This document shows, one piece after another, positions 54,693 to 64,000 of a stretch of DNA of 64,000 nt; the first letter of the stretch is position 1, and the number at the start of each line of letters is the position of its first letter. The stretch spans positions 56,318,289 through 56,382,288 of the forward strand of contig NC_080043.1 of the NCBI RefSeq assembly GCF_012489685.1, in the 5' to 3' direction. Under the pieces are notes generated by a model, which saw nothing but the letters and a program-made list of their open reading frames with translations, was not told where the DNA came from and did no database searches. This DNA is from Lotus japonicus. Lineage: Eukaryota; Streptophyta; Magnoliopsida; Fabales; Fabaceae. Position numbers and translations under genes: made by a program.

Positions 54693-55321
54693 GCTCGTGG
54701 GTGTTGAGCGGCGGAAGACAGTTTCGAAAGAGTTTCCAAAGCTCTTGTGATTTCGCACAATATCTGAAAAGGTGGTCAGTATCCTCAACATCGGCATCAC
54801 ACCGCGGGCAAGCTGCAGACGCTGCAAGGTGATTCTATCTTAGTTTCGCATTTGCCGACAGATCCTCGCGCGCAATATGCCACAGAAAGAACCTGATGCG
54901 TTCAGGCAGCTTGGCCTGCCAAACGTGGCTCCACCAGGGATGGGTCTGAGCTGCTCCTTCCCCAGCGAGAGATGTGTAAGCCGTTTGGGTAGAAAACCTT
55001 CCATTATTCACAAGAACTCGCTGAATGGTGTCGCTGTCCTCAAGGCTTAAAGGACCAGAAATAGAACAGATTTCGGTTATAATGTTGGCTAGGAGGTAAG
55101 TATACAACTGATGAAAATTCCAAGCTCCACGGATCCATAAATCAGCAACCGTGAGCGGAGTGTATGAGATATGAACATAGGGAACTCAGAGACACAACTT
55201 CCTGATCTGAGCCAATCGTCATACCAAAAGGATGAGTGTCCATCACCTAGGAGCGGTTGAAACCCACCTTTGAGTGCATTCTTGGCGCGAACAATCCCTT
55301 GCCAAATATACGAATCTCCAC
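54693..55321 (-). pseudogene. LINE RT C-terminal end and zf-RVT zinc-binding domain
   Basis: The minus strand encodes SYIWQGIVRAKNALKGGFQP, LLGDGHSSFWYDDWL, a shift, FPMFISHT, then GRFSTQTAYTSLAG, WSHVWQAKLPERIRFFLWHI, NAKLR, a stop, CPRCDADVEDTDHLFRYC and LWKLF. These are the successive blocks of plant LINE pol after the RT palm, including C-x2-C...H-x4-C of zf-RVT. Confidence 0.82.
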
Positions 55322-55336
55322 AATTGAAAAGGGAAT

Positions 55337-55378
55337 ATAAAAATAATAAAATAAAATTAATTAACATTTTATTTTAAT

Positions 55379-55416
<38 letters not shown>

Positions 55417-56190
55417 TAATATTTTAAGTATTAAAGTAAGTAGTTATTCATACATTTTAAAATATACTAACTATTGACGGTACAATATCTCTTTTTTTGA
55501 CGAGGACTGTACAATATCTCAATTTCACGAGTGCAAATTTTTAATTTATTATTATTTAATTTTCATATTATTAATTATATTAAATAGTAAATACAAAATA
55601 TCTCAATAATAGAGAATTATATTATTAAATATCAAATTTATTTAAAATTTAATTATGAATCATAGTTTAGAAATTAATTCAAAAACTAAAATAAAACCAA
55701 GTAATATTTTAACTTTTCCAATATATATATAAGTATTATAGTTACTTAATATATAAATAAAAATTTCTTTACCTTTAAATTCATGAAAGTGTTAATTATT
55801 TATGAATATCATTTTGTATTATTAATTATGTTAAGTATTAATTATAAAATATATAAATTTTTCATATTTAAAAGTGAAGTATTAAATATGTAAAAAGTTT
55901 CTTTGCCTTTATATTGATGAAAATATTAATTAGTTGTTTATAAATAGTTATATTCCGATTTGTAAAATATATAAATTCTCATATATAAAAGTAAAATATA
56001 ATTTTAAATTTAGGAAAAGTTAATTTTTAATAATAAATTATGGAATTATTTAAAAAACAATCAAATAGCGCTAAGTATATATAATATTTTATAGAAGAAA
56101 TATAGTTAGCTTTTTTGGTTACATTTGGAAAAACAAATATAGTAAGTTTTCAACTTAATTTTATTGACCTATATATTGATGATAATATTA
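55337..56190. repeat. AT-rich flank repeat, copy D, right part
   Basis: Continues the AT-rich repeat (for example ttttcatattattaattata near 55560, aaaagtgaagtattaaatatg near 55871, matching 30496-30515). It has a (TA)n tract at 55397-55414 and two tiny LINE insertions. No gene. Confidence 0.65.
55492..55508 (-). mobile_element. LINE micro-insertion (17 bp) with 12-bp target duplication
   Basis: GTACAATATCTC at 55480-55491 is repeated at 55509-55520; between them lies tttttttgacgaggact, i.e. a poly(A) tail plus about ten bases on the minus strand. It looks like an extremely 5'-truncated LINE. Confidence 0.7.
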
Positions 56191-56201
56191 TTTAGTTGTT
56201 T

Positions 56202-56305
56202 TTTTAACAAGAATGTTTCGAAATTCATTAACTAGAATTCGGATAAGCATCTAGTGTTACAAAATATTGGAAACGGAAAGGAAATTCATCCAATCAAACC
56301 TCGGG
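56202..56305 (-). mobile_element. LINE stub (104 bp) with 14-bp target duplication
   Basis: TTATTTAGTTGTTT at 56188-56201 is repeated exactly at 56306-56319. The insert begins with a T run on the plus strand (antisense A-tail) and holds no coding sequence. Confidence 0.78.
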
Positions 56306-56352
56306 TTATTTAGTTGTTTGTAACCTTTTATATTATAAAACTAGTCTTTTTA

Positions 56353-56369
56353 CCCGTGCGATGCACGGG
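56353..56369 (-). repeat. Helitron 3'-terminal hairpin
   Basis: CCCGTGC-GAT-GCACGGG: a perfect 7-bp stem with a 3-nt loop, 8 nt from CTAG at 56341-56344. Confidence 0.65.
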
Positions 56370-57677
56370 GACATTCATTTTTGTTACGTTTTTTAAAACA
56401 ATTATGAATTAGTGAATGAGTTTACTTTGAACATAAGAAAACATAAATTTAAGAGTTTTTTTTTATGAATGTGATTTTGTATTTTGGAAGCTAACAATTA
56501 TATATTTTTTGTTTGTTTGTCTAAATGTTGTATTATATTGTAACCAAAAAATGTTGATTATTTAATTTAATCGTTTATATAACAATTTAATCTTTCAAAT
56601 TAATCATTTAAAATCTTTTTACTCAAGTTCCACATATTCGCTTCAAAAAAAAATGTTCATTTTTTTTTTGAACGAAAAAATGTTGATTGTTATCATTCAA
56701 AATTTTATCAATTTTTTTATATTTCATTTATTATATCCTTACCAATACAATAAAAATAAAATAAAATAAATGTCTAGATGTTATATATTCATATTTAATT
56801 ATGATATTTTTTTTTTTGAATTTTAAATATGATCTTAATAATTATAATTATTATGTAGAAATTATTATGATTATTAATCATAAATTGGATCTTGAAGGAT
56901 TCACATTTTGTAGAACCGCTTTTTTTTTTTTTTGTAACTTATGTCCCTTTATTATTCATTTGCAAACTTTACTCAAATTATATGAGAATGACATTGTTTT
57001 GGGGTTTTTGGCAGAGGTAAACAATTGCAAAAAGAGGAGGTGGCTTAAGATTTATTTTGTTATATAATGAAATCGGGTGTATATCAACATATGAATTTCG
57101 AGGTACCCTAGTAATTAAGAATGTTATTATTAAATAGGCGGTTAATCTTGTAGGTGTTTTATGGTCCTACCGGCCTAGTTTACTGGTCTACATGATTGTT
57201 TTGTCTTTAATTCCCTCTAACTTTTCCTCTCATGGCAGAATGTCTTTTCTACCTGTGATAAGGTAAGCTACAACAGATTTGTAATACAAACTTGCGCCCC
57301 TAGGTCTTTTAATTCTCATACCTCTTCCTAAACCTCTGCAGCTTTTCCCTTTTAACTTTATCTCTTTTTTTCCCCATTAAGAAAAGCATGGATCCTTATA
57401 CAAAAACGAAGTAGTACTTAGGGACCAAATTCTTTGGAAACCAAATGAAAGTAGAACAGCCACACAATAGTCGTTAAAAATTTGCCACTATAATGCCAGC
57501 CATTCCATTAAAAAAATTAAAAAAACACAATCTAGAGAGCTAAATCCAAAAGTTAAAGTTACATTATAAAAATGTAGAAGCTTTGATACAGTGAAACGTA
57601 CATAATGACTATCCTTCAGCAGAGCATTTCTTACTAAAGTAAAGGGTAAAAGCTAAGCGAAGAACTATGGATTTCTC

Positions 57678-58039
57678 CTATAAGTTGCTCCCAGAAGCAG
57701 ATACCTCAATACTGCAAACAGGGAAAACCTTGTTTATTTTCAACCAATTGTTAAAGCACTCAGATAGTATAGAAGTTTGCAGGAAAGAACTTTCAAGGAC
57801 TCACCATCCTCCGCCCAACCGGAAAATAATACATGAATCATTGCTTCCGTGTTGATCATTCCCGGTCTTGTAGTTGACTGAAGGCAAATATGTAATAGTA
57901 TTAGTTGGAAGTCCTCTGCTTTCAATTCCTACCACTTCCCACAATGCTAGTAGCTCCTCATATGAAAGTTCGTCTGGATCAACATCCCCCCAAGCATCCT
58001 GTGAATTATTACCATGCTCATCTATGTCCCTAACGTCCA
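57678..58039 (-). pseudogene. RING E3 ubiquitin ligase, BIG BROTHER-related-like, 3' exon, decayed
   Basis: After an acceptor (TTACAG) at 58040 the minus strand encodes VDVRDIDEHG, DVDPDELSYEELLALWEVVG, ESRGLPTN and NDQHGSNDSC, strongly like the conserved segment before the RING of plant BIG BROTHER-related proteins. The RING itself is ruined: the second Cys codon reads TTC (SCIIF for SCVIC), a base is lost after CRL, the His of CKH is Leu, the next His is Tyr, another base is lost near LYY, and VCPVC reads VFPVC. A stop TAG is at 57680-57678. Family role: E2-dependent ubiquitination limiting organ size. This copy cannot bind zinc. Upstream exons are not found. Confidence 0.82.
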
Positions 58040-58852
58040 CTGTAATTGAAAATGATATTGTCTGTAAAATTCATAAGCTGCAACATTATTATAGAGGAGA
58101 ACCTAAAAAAACAAAAGACGGATTTTAAGAGTCACTTAAAAAATAAGACATTTGAAAAGCCAAAGCAGCGTAAACTGAAGTTTTGATAAGAGGCTAACTT
58201 TGCCCGTTAACTGTGGCGATGACACTTTCCATAAAATTTCAAATAAGATTGATATATGTGTCGAGGCCACCTAAATTACCTAATAGATATCCTCTTTATG
58301 CTACATGAATAAGCACCATGGCTCCCTGATTTTCCACATGTGTTTCGCTTCAAGGTTCTCAATAGGGCGTTCCTCTCAATGTTAAAGATTCACCTATATA
58401 GTCTGTTAAGAAAAAGATCCAGCAGGGGGTAACTCAAATCCAAGCATGTACATATTTTGACATAAATTAAGATGAAATTGTGGGAATGATAAGTAGCTAG
58501 CAGAGTACACCTTAGGGTGGAGGAGTGAATCACTCTTTTAAAGTAGAATAAAAATTTGTGACCCTGGGGGTTCATATTCACTCTGACAGCAAAAAGGTTT
58601 TTCATTCTAAAAGTGTTTAAAGACAGTACCTTAAAAGTTAACAACACAAATCGCCTTTTTAAGATATTTGGAGCACCTTTATTATAAAAGGACTGAAACG
58701 TCATCTTAAGAAAACTACCAAACCACCTTTTTAGGATAAGTAAATCCAAGAGGAAATATTTTAACTTGCAAGTATTCACTCCCTTTTTGTTCTATCTGAT
58801 TGTACTTCACTATTGTATAAGATATTAAGAAAATATATTAGTTGTGCATCAC

Positions 58853-58945
58853 CTGAGGTCTTCTGGAACAGAGTCAGTTCCAAATTGCAAAAACGATTGC
58901 TTAAGCTCCTCCTCCTTGAAATTGAGACCCATTACAAACACAAAC
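58853..58945 (-). other. Exon-like segment starting MGLNFKEEELKQ (unassigned)
   Basis: Bounded by CAG|G (58948-58945) and AG|GTGATG (58853/58852), with ATG at 58932 and 80 bp of open frame (KEEELKQSFLQFG...). A C/T-rich leader-like sequence (59050-59190) lies upstream. The donor phase does not fit directly to the RING exon, so at least one exon would be missing. I do not recognise the peptide. It may belong to a gene fragment captured by the Helitron. Confidence 0.35.
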
Positions 58946-59372
58946 CTGGAATGTAAAGGAACACATGAGTCCAACAAAAAAACAGAAATCAGGAAAATGA
59001 CAACTCTTTGAGTCTTCCAGTAGTATTATTCTGGTTTGTGAAAAGAGGAAGAGAAGAGCGAGAAGTTATTGATGGTTAAGGGAAGAAAGAGAGTGTGGCT
59101 GGTGGAGAGACAATAAAGATGAAGCGTTTTGGAAGATGGAAGGGGAATATGAACTTAGGAAGTGTGAGGGTTACAACAAACCGAAAGGAAAGACAAAAGA
59201 AACACACCACTAAGATTGAAAGGTAAGGACGGTTAAGATTTGATCACCGACTAAAGTATATTGAGATTTACTGATTTGCTCATTGAAAAAAATTGATTCA
59301 TGTATAATGGTTTATTGAATTACAAAATTACCCTTAAAGCGGCCAAAACAACTTCTTTTGTATATATTAAGA

Positions 59373-61960
59373 TTAAGATAAGATGTTGTCCTCATCGTAA
59401 CACCATAAAGAGGGTTTATAAGCTTTCTATGGAGGTTCATACATGGATAATGAAAGGCATCATAAAAGAGTAACCATAGGTTCTAAAATGGGTAGTGAAA
59501 TCCATTATTTCAGTGTTTGAAAAGTCTCACATTAAAAGCCATAACATGATGCGCTTCTTTGAAGACCATATAACCACCACTACTTGCACATCTTTATCTT
59601 TCCCATAGATCTGCCAATGAAAGAAGGTGTGAATAGAGGTCTAAAATAATTATTTAGATCACACTAATACTTAGAAACTTTCAGAGTGAAATTTGAGGCT
59701 ATCGCATTGTAACATATAACTATATAAATTTGCCTATAAAAAAAACATAACTATATAAGTATTTGTAATTCTAAAACTGGTCTGTACATATTCAAAACAA
59801 TTCAATTTGATAAAATATGTGCCTTTATTAACCATTTGCATGTTTTATTCAAATTCCATGGCAATCATGTGTTTTTAGATTTAGTAACTGATATCAATTT
59901 ATAATAACTACCCATTAAAGTGTATTTAAATTCCATAATAAAGGATTGAATTCTAAAACTGCTAATTTTTCTAGTTAATTATATTCATTTTAATCTTAAA
60001 TGTTTAAACATACAATTTTGTAGAATTTCTATTCTATAAATTCTATAATAATAAAAAAATATTCAAAGTATGAAATATCCTACATTCAAAAATCTGGAAC
60101 TATGCCAAAATAGGCACAAAGAAGTTAACTTTAACAGGATTTAGTAAATAACAACGTGGAAGTGAATAAGACATGTGAAAGACCAATGACACTAACATCC
60201 AATACCATCAAAGTGAGATCAAAATCTGTCAACCATATCCAACTCCCAAAAAACAGGAGGACAAAATACATCCTCAAGCTTCTAAACATAATTGTGGCTT
60301 TCTAAATATTCTTTTAATTTGATCATGACTTTGGTACAAAGCATCTTATAAATTCTGTAGAACATTATGGATCCTTTACTTGAAGAATGCCCTCTAGGAA
60401 TATGGAGGGAATGGACTTAGTATATAAAAGTAGAAACAATTTCCCTAAGTATCATAGTTTAAGAAAAGGTATAAAAAATTGATGACTGTCATGGAAGAAA
60501 CATAAAATTATTACAACTACTAACAGTAGGGAAGTTATAAGGATTTAAGTAGAGAAACTGAGAAAGATGAAGATAAGGAGACTATATTCTATCAATTTGG
60601 TGTGAAATGGTGTATAACAAAATAATAACCTACAGTAATTAAACACATGAAAACCAAATCAAACCCTGCCATCATGAACCAAACAGAACATGAAGTAAGA
60701 GAGGATGGCAACAAAGATAAAACCTTTAATTAAGAAAAATGAAGAATAAATGGTTGTGGACGGATATAAGGATGTAAGGAACCAACAGAACATGACAAAA
60801 GAGGAGAAAAGAAAAGTGTTAATACTGAAGTGGTTGAGGAGGATTCTGAAGAATGTAACTTGAAAAGTAAAATGAATAAGCAGTGGGAGTGAAATCATGT
60901 TGGCGAACTGAATAGGAAGAAAACGAACCTGAGAAGTAGTGATGAAATTATATTTTCGATATGAAAAAGCAATCTCGGTAAAGCAATCCCTCATTGATTA
61001 ATATACCTGGAGTTGCCAAAACTTAAGCAATTACAAACTGGATTCAGCATACAATGGATTGCTTTCAAGTTTCAACATACCTAAAGAGTTAAAAATGTCA
61101 TAGAAATAACAAAATCAGATGAGGCTAAAGTTAAAATTAACATCCAATTCCAATTAGATCTATGGTTTTCCTTTCTTTGTTGTTCACCAGCCCTCGCTAG
61201 TAAACATATTATATGAATAAAAATAGCTACCTGCCTAGAATGCAATTCCTATAATACAACTCAAAGGTTACAATGGAATGAACCTTAGAAACCACCTAAG
61301 TAAAAATATTAAGTTGAAAAATTATAGAGATCATAATAATTCAGAGAAGCAATGCGAAACATATGTATATAACATCATAGGAATATCATCATTTATAATT
61401 TACCTTGACTTTTTCTGGAATGACTTCATCATTCAATCATTTCCAAAGCATAGACAGATACTCTAAAATCATGAATTCCATCATGATCGTTCACAATCAT
61501 TTGAAGAATGGGGAGGAGGTATAATATATGAAACATGTTACAGAGGAGGTGAAAAGAATATTTGGGTATATCAAGAATTTCAAGAAAAATGAAGTAGCAC
61601 AAAAACAGCATAATAAAATGAATTGGAAAATCTTACTGAAATTGAACGATCCTGAAGAACTTGGCAACCTGAAGAAGATACCTGCAATTGAAACCTTCAT
61701 CAAATGATAATAGAGACTTGAAAACGGAGAACGAAAGATAAAGTTCAATCTTTTTTACCTTTGCAGTTGAAGGCGTGACAAAAGGACATCGTCAAATGTC
61801 AGGAATGGGGTGACTTTTGAATGGATTGGAAGAATGAGAGTTTCAATTCCATTAGAATGCAACAACAAAAAACCTGTTAACAGAGCAAATAAGGCAAATA
61901 TTGGAGTCAGAACAACGAACGAATTAGATGAAACAAAGGGTGCAAGAGAAGGTGTTCCAG
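59373..61960. other. AT-rich DNA without recognisable genes
   Basis: No coding region supported. 59810-59880 (cctttattaaccatttgc...) resembles 56945-57000 inside the Helitron-like element, hinting at a second, diverged copy of that element. A 19-bp LINE micro-insertion lies at 59728-59746. Confidence 0.5.
59728..59746 (+). mobile_element. LINE micro-insertion (19 bp) with 12-bp target duplication
   Basis: ATAACTATATAA at 59716-59727 is repeated at 59747-59758 around atttgcctataaaaaaaac, a LINE-like tail with its A run. Confidence 0.65.
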
Positions 61961-61961
61961 T

Positions 61962-62092
61962 TCAATCAGCGGCAGCCACGGTGGTGGTGTTTGCTTCAGA
62001 GGGAAATGTGTGGCGACAAACATGGCATGGATTGTGAATAGCAAGCCAGGGGAGGATGCCATCAGAGTAGTAATCGCAGCAGCCACATCTCG
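61962..62092 (-). pseudogene. RING-H2 C-terminal half, decayed fragment
   Basis: The minus-strand frame reads CDYYSDGILPWLAIHNPCHV and CRHTFPSEA before a TGA at 61964-61962. The pattern D.ILPWLA..N.CPVCRHELP is the second half of many plant RING-H2 E3 ligases. Here the His of the YHSDC block is Tyr, its Cys is Gly, and CPVC is CHVC. Only the last Cys pair survives. No first half of the ring is found upstream. Confidence 0.55.
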
Positions 62093-62249
62093 AGGAGAGA
62101 AGACAATTTCAGAGCGAGAATGGAAATCTCAAGGTAACACAATCGAGCGAGTGAAAAACTGAGAGCGAGTGTGATAAAGGGTGTGAAAAAACGTCAAGCG
62201 AGAATCAGAATCGTTTAGGATTCCGTGGAAATGAATAAACGGTGAAGAT

Positions 62250-62400
62250 TAAAACCAATCAACGACTAAAATTGATTCCTATCCAATTCATTCCAAATTT
62301 ACATATTTGTCCATATAAAAAATTTTACTCATGTCCATTAAATTATTAAATTACAATTCTACCCTGAAAGCTGCCAAAACTTCTCCTTTATAGATAGATA
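62250..62400 (-). mobile_element. Second Helitron-like 5' end, diverged copy of 59290-59372
   Basis: ttacaattctaccctgaaag...gccaaaacttctcctttata resembles ttacaaaattacccttaaag...gccaaaacaacttcttttgtata at 59318-59366. If that sequence is a Helitron 5' end, this is a second one, with the RING-H2 fragment just inside. A matching 3' end was not found. Confidence 0.35.
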
Positions 62401-62419
62401 GATAGATAGATAGATAGAT
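62391..62419. repeat. (TAGA)n microsatellite
   Basis: About seven TAGA units in a row. Confidence 0.9.
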
Positions 62420-62685
62420 TAATTGTAAATCATCTCAATTTTTAATGTTAAAAAGATATTAAATATTAAAATTTAAATGTTAATTATTAATCACAAATTA
62501 AGAAAGTGGTTTTTACAAAATAAAATACACTATTATTTAAATTTTTTACATAACAACTTAACATGTATATTAGGTATGGAACTCAGTTAACATATATGTT
62601 ACATTCTCTTGACCCTCATATTAATTTTATTTAAAAAATATTAATTTTTAAAAATATTAATTTATTATTGACAAAATTAATTAGT
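62420..62685. other. AT-rich interval
   Basis: No gene seen. Resembles the AT-rich flank repeat loosely (tcatctcaatttttaatgtt, ttgaccctcatattaatttt). Confidence 0.4.
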
Positions 62686-63735
62686 TTTTTTTTCGAAAGC
62701 AAAATCTATATTGATATAAAAAAGAGGAAATATACATGATCTACACTCTCCTCAAAGGGAGCAAAAAGTCCAAACTACTGAAAGAAGCCCCAAAATAACG
62801 AAACCAAAACACGTCCAACGTCCCCAAAGAAACCTAAACAAACATCTCACTAAACCTATACAAGACCATATACAGAAAAACAAGAGAGAACACCAGAGCC
62901 CAACAAAGCCTGCAAAAAGCCCATAGAACACCTCACAGCCCGCCAAAAACCACACAAGAAACCCAAAACGCTGCAAAAATCAGAGCCACCCTCTACTAAA
63001 GTTAAGAGTACCGTCTAGCCGAGATCTGATCAGCAATCTGGCAGAGGGCAAAGTCGTCTAAACAGTCATACACCATACCAAGTCGTTTCCCCATCAGACC
63101 AGCGCTCCTCGCCCGGGTCTTGATGTTGTAAGGATGTGAGAGCTCATTTGGTAGCACCATCAGTTCTTTCCCTGTTGTCGTCGCTTCGCCGTCAGTCGAT
63201 GTCATCAGAACAGGATAAGTCACATATTTTCTCTTCCTCTTGCTTCCCGTAGCTCCAATCTTCTTAGGCCTACCTCTCGCCCTGGGCAGTTTCACAACCT
63301 CACGTGGTAGGGAGACCTGAATAGAATCCTCATCACCCTCCAAAACCCCACAACCTTGAGATGCCCCCAAAGGGACAATGGGCTGAAGGGTCGACAAACA
63401 GGGGTTTTGCCCAGAAATCTTAGGGAAAAGCACTGAGGGAGGAAGCCCAAGCCCAGAGATAGTCAAGTAAACCCTTTCCAAGCCACGAACCATAGCATCT
63501 TCATCCTCTGAATACTCCACCACCTGCCGCCCCTCCTCCACTTCACTGCCCCCCTCACCATCAAACCCTCCATGAGCCTGATTTTGCTGCAAATCAGACC
63601 CATAACATGGGAATTTGGCTAACGCAACCATTAGAAAAGTCTCACCCAAGAAGCACCCATTAAGAAAGTTGATCGCTTAGGTAGCCACTTCCAAAGAAGT
63701 GAACCTTACGAACCCGAACCGAAACATCCTTCCGA
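62686..63735 (-). pseudogene. LINE ORF1 with RRM-like start and AT-hook-like motif
   Basis: A poly(T) on the plus strand (62686-62694) marks the 3' end. Reading the minus strand from about 63735: MFRFGFVRFTS (RNP1-like FGFVRF), a stop where a Trp or Gln is expected, NFLNGCFLGETFLMVALAKF, then a long open linker rich in acidic and Pro residues, KLPRARGRPKKIG (AT-hook-like), and a terminal stretch ending SARRYS with a stop at 63002. RRM-type start and basic linker match ORF1 of plant L1-like elements. Endonuclease/RT ORF is absent. Confidence 0.65.
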
Positions 63736-63794
63736 CCTTCCTCTAAATAATAATTATAAATATATCAGTTTCCAAAATAGAAAAGTAAATTTTA

Positions 63795-64000
63795 TTTTTG
63801 TTACAGAGGAAATAGAAACAGAAAGAGAAGGTTATACTACAACATCCAGACATAATAAGGCAATAATCTTGGAAAAGGGTATCCTCCAAACTCGTCGAGG
63901 AGAGCTCTCACGAGAAGCTAATCTATAGTTCTATTCCTGTCTCTAGGTATCTGTTTGATAACCACCGTGCAATCCCAACATAACCCAAACTCTCAAAATC
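63795..64000 (-). pseudogene. LINE RNase H end, running off the right edge
   Basis: The minus strand reads DCTVVIKQIPRDRNRTID, a stop, LLVRALLDEFGG, comparable to the DWRVIIHLIPRENNSAADS end of the LINE at 52751-55321. The 3' end TTTCCTCTGTAACAAAAAT also resembles that LINE's CCTCATGTAACCAAAAAAA end, so both belong to related families. Confidence 0.65.

Larger units (their letters stand above)
52751..55321 (-). mobile_element. 5'-truncated LINE with 16-bp target duplication, split by a solo LTR
   Basis: AATTGAAAATGGAATA (52735-52750) and AATTGAAAAGGGAATA (55322-55337) flank the element, one mismatch apart. The 3' end is a short poly(A) (T7 at 52751-52757, plus strand). Without the inserted LTR (53476-54687) and one copy of its target duplication the LINE is about 1.35 kb: the end of RT, the zf-RVT domain and RNase H. 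It landed in the AT-rich repeat. Confidence 0.88.
56341..59372 (-). mobile_element. Helitron-like element carrying gene pieces (tentative borders)
   Basis: The reverse complement of 56341-56369 reads CCCGTGCATCGCACGGG, then eight bases, then CTAG followed by T: the hairpin plus CTRR terminus of a Helitron 3' end. A plausible 5' end, A|TCTTAATATATAC, lies at 59372. Host bases A and T flank the ends, as expected for insertion into AT. Inside are a decayed RING gene piece (57678-58039) and an exon-like ORF (58853-58945), both on the Helitron's strand. No Rep/helicase, so it would be non-autonomous. The 5' border is weaker than the 3' border. Confidence 0.5.

Noticed and set aside
61810..62037. 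Plus-strand 75-codon frame
   Set aside because: It is antisense to the RING-H2 fragment and shows no family match of its own.
1..64000. tRNA, rRNA, snoRNA or organellar insertions
   Set aside because: No cloverleaf with A/B boxes, rRNA core or plastid-like gene was recognised by eye; a tRNAscan/Rfam run would be needed to exclude small RNAs.

Overview
The window looks like nuclear DNA of a dicot plant, most likely a papilionoid legume (inference). It has spliced plant genes (an RPA1-like gene, an ACT-domain ACR9/ACR10-like gene, an H2A gene with one phase-0 intron) embedded in AT-rich DNA. The repeats are Sirevirus-type Ty1/copia elements with tRNA-Met primer sites and multiple GGGGGAG tracts, a Ty3/gypsy remnant, plant L1-like LINEs, a Stowaway MITE and a Helitron-like end. 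No bacterial-type operon, CRISPR array, tRNA or rRNA gene was seen.

Layout. 1-3.4 kb: the 5' part of an RPA1/DUF223-like gene running off the left edge, a 5'-truncated LINE with a 12-bp target duplication, and a truncated ACR9/ACR10-like gene. 3.6-5.6 kb: a DNA transposon with 7-bp target duplication. 6.4-7.6 kb: a Ty3/gypsy pol end and an antisense coiled-coil ORF. 7.6-12.4 kb: Sirevirus element 1 (LTR remnant, primer site, decayed gag-protease-integrase) with a solo LTR in gag. 12.4-15.1 kb: histone H2A copy 1, its AT-rich flank, a Stowaway MITE and a LINE ORF1 piece. 15.1-24.8 kb: a tandem array with an exact 2141-bp period made of Sirevirus RT, 3' ORF, LTR and flank. 25-36.8 kb: two larger tandem units (about 5.7 kb) in which the same Sirevirus segment alternates with H2A copies 2 and 3. 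36.8-40.9 kb: the 3' end of a different Sirevirus on the minus strand, with a MITE-like insertion in its LTR and a small antisense gene carrying its own TATA box and poly(A) signal. 40.9-47.4 kb: a 6.5-kb structure with inverted arms of about 1.7-1.8 kb. 47.4-52.2 kb: Sirevirus element 2, minus strand. 52.75-55.3 kb: a LINE split by a solo LTR. 56.3-62.4 kb: Helitron-like termini around decayed RING E3-ligase pieces. 62.7-64 kb: two more LINE fragments.

What works together. Only H2A copy 3 and the visible part of the RPA1-like gene look intact. The rest is a nested retrotransposon landscape. Its unusual feature is the joint tandem amplification of a divergent histone H2A gene with Sirevirus fragments. 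The three H2A copies differ in fate: copy 1 has a C-terminus supplied by an LTR, copy 2 has lost its splice acceptor and gained a stop, and copy 3 is intact. The junctions show short microhomologies, which suggests template switching or end joining (inference). I did not find a defence-type or other wholly new system. The strongest leads are the H2A-retroelement array, the antisense gene inside the Sirevirus 3' region, the large inverted repeat and the Helitron-like gene capture.
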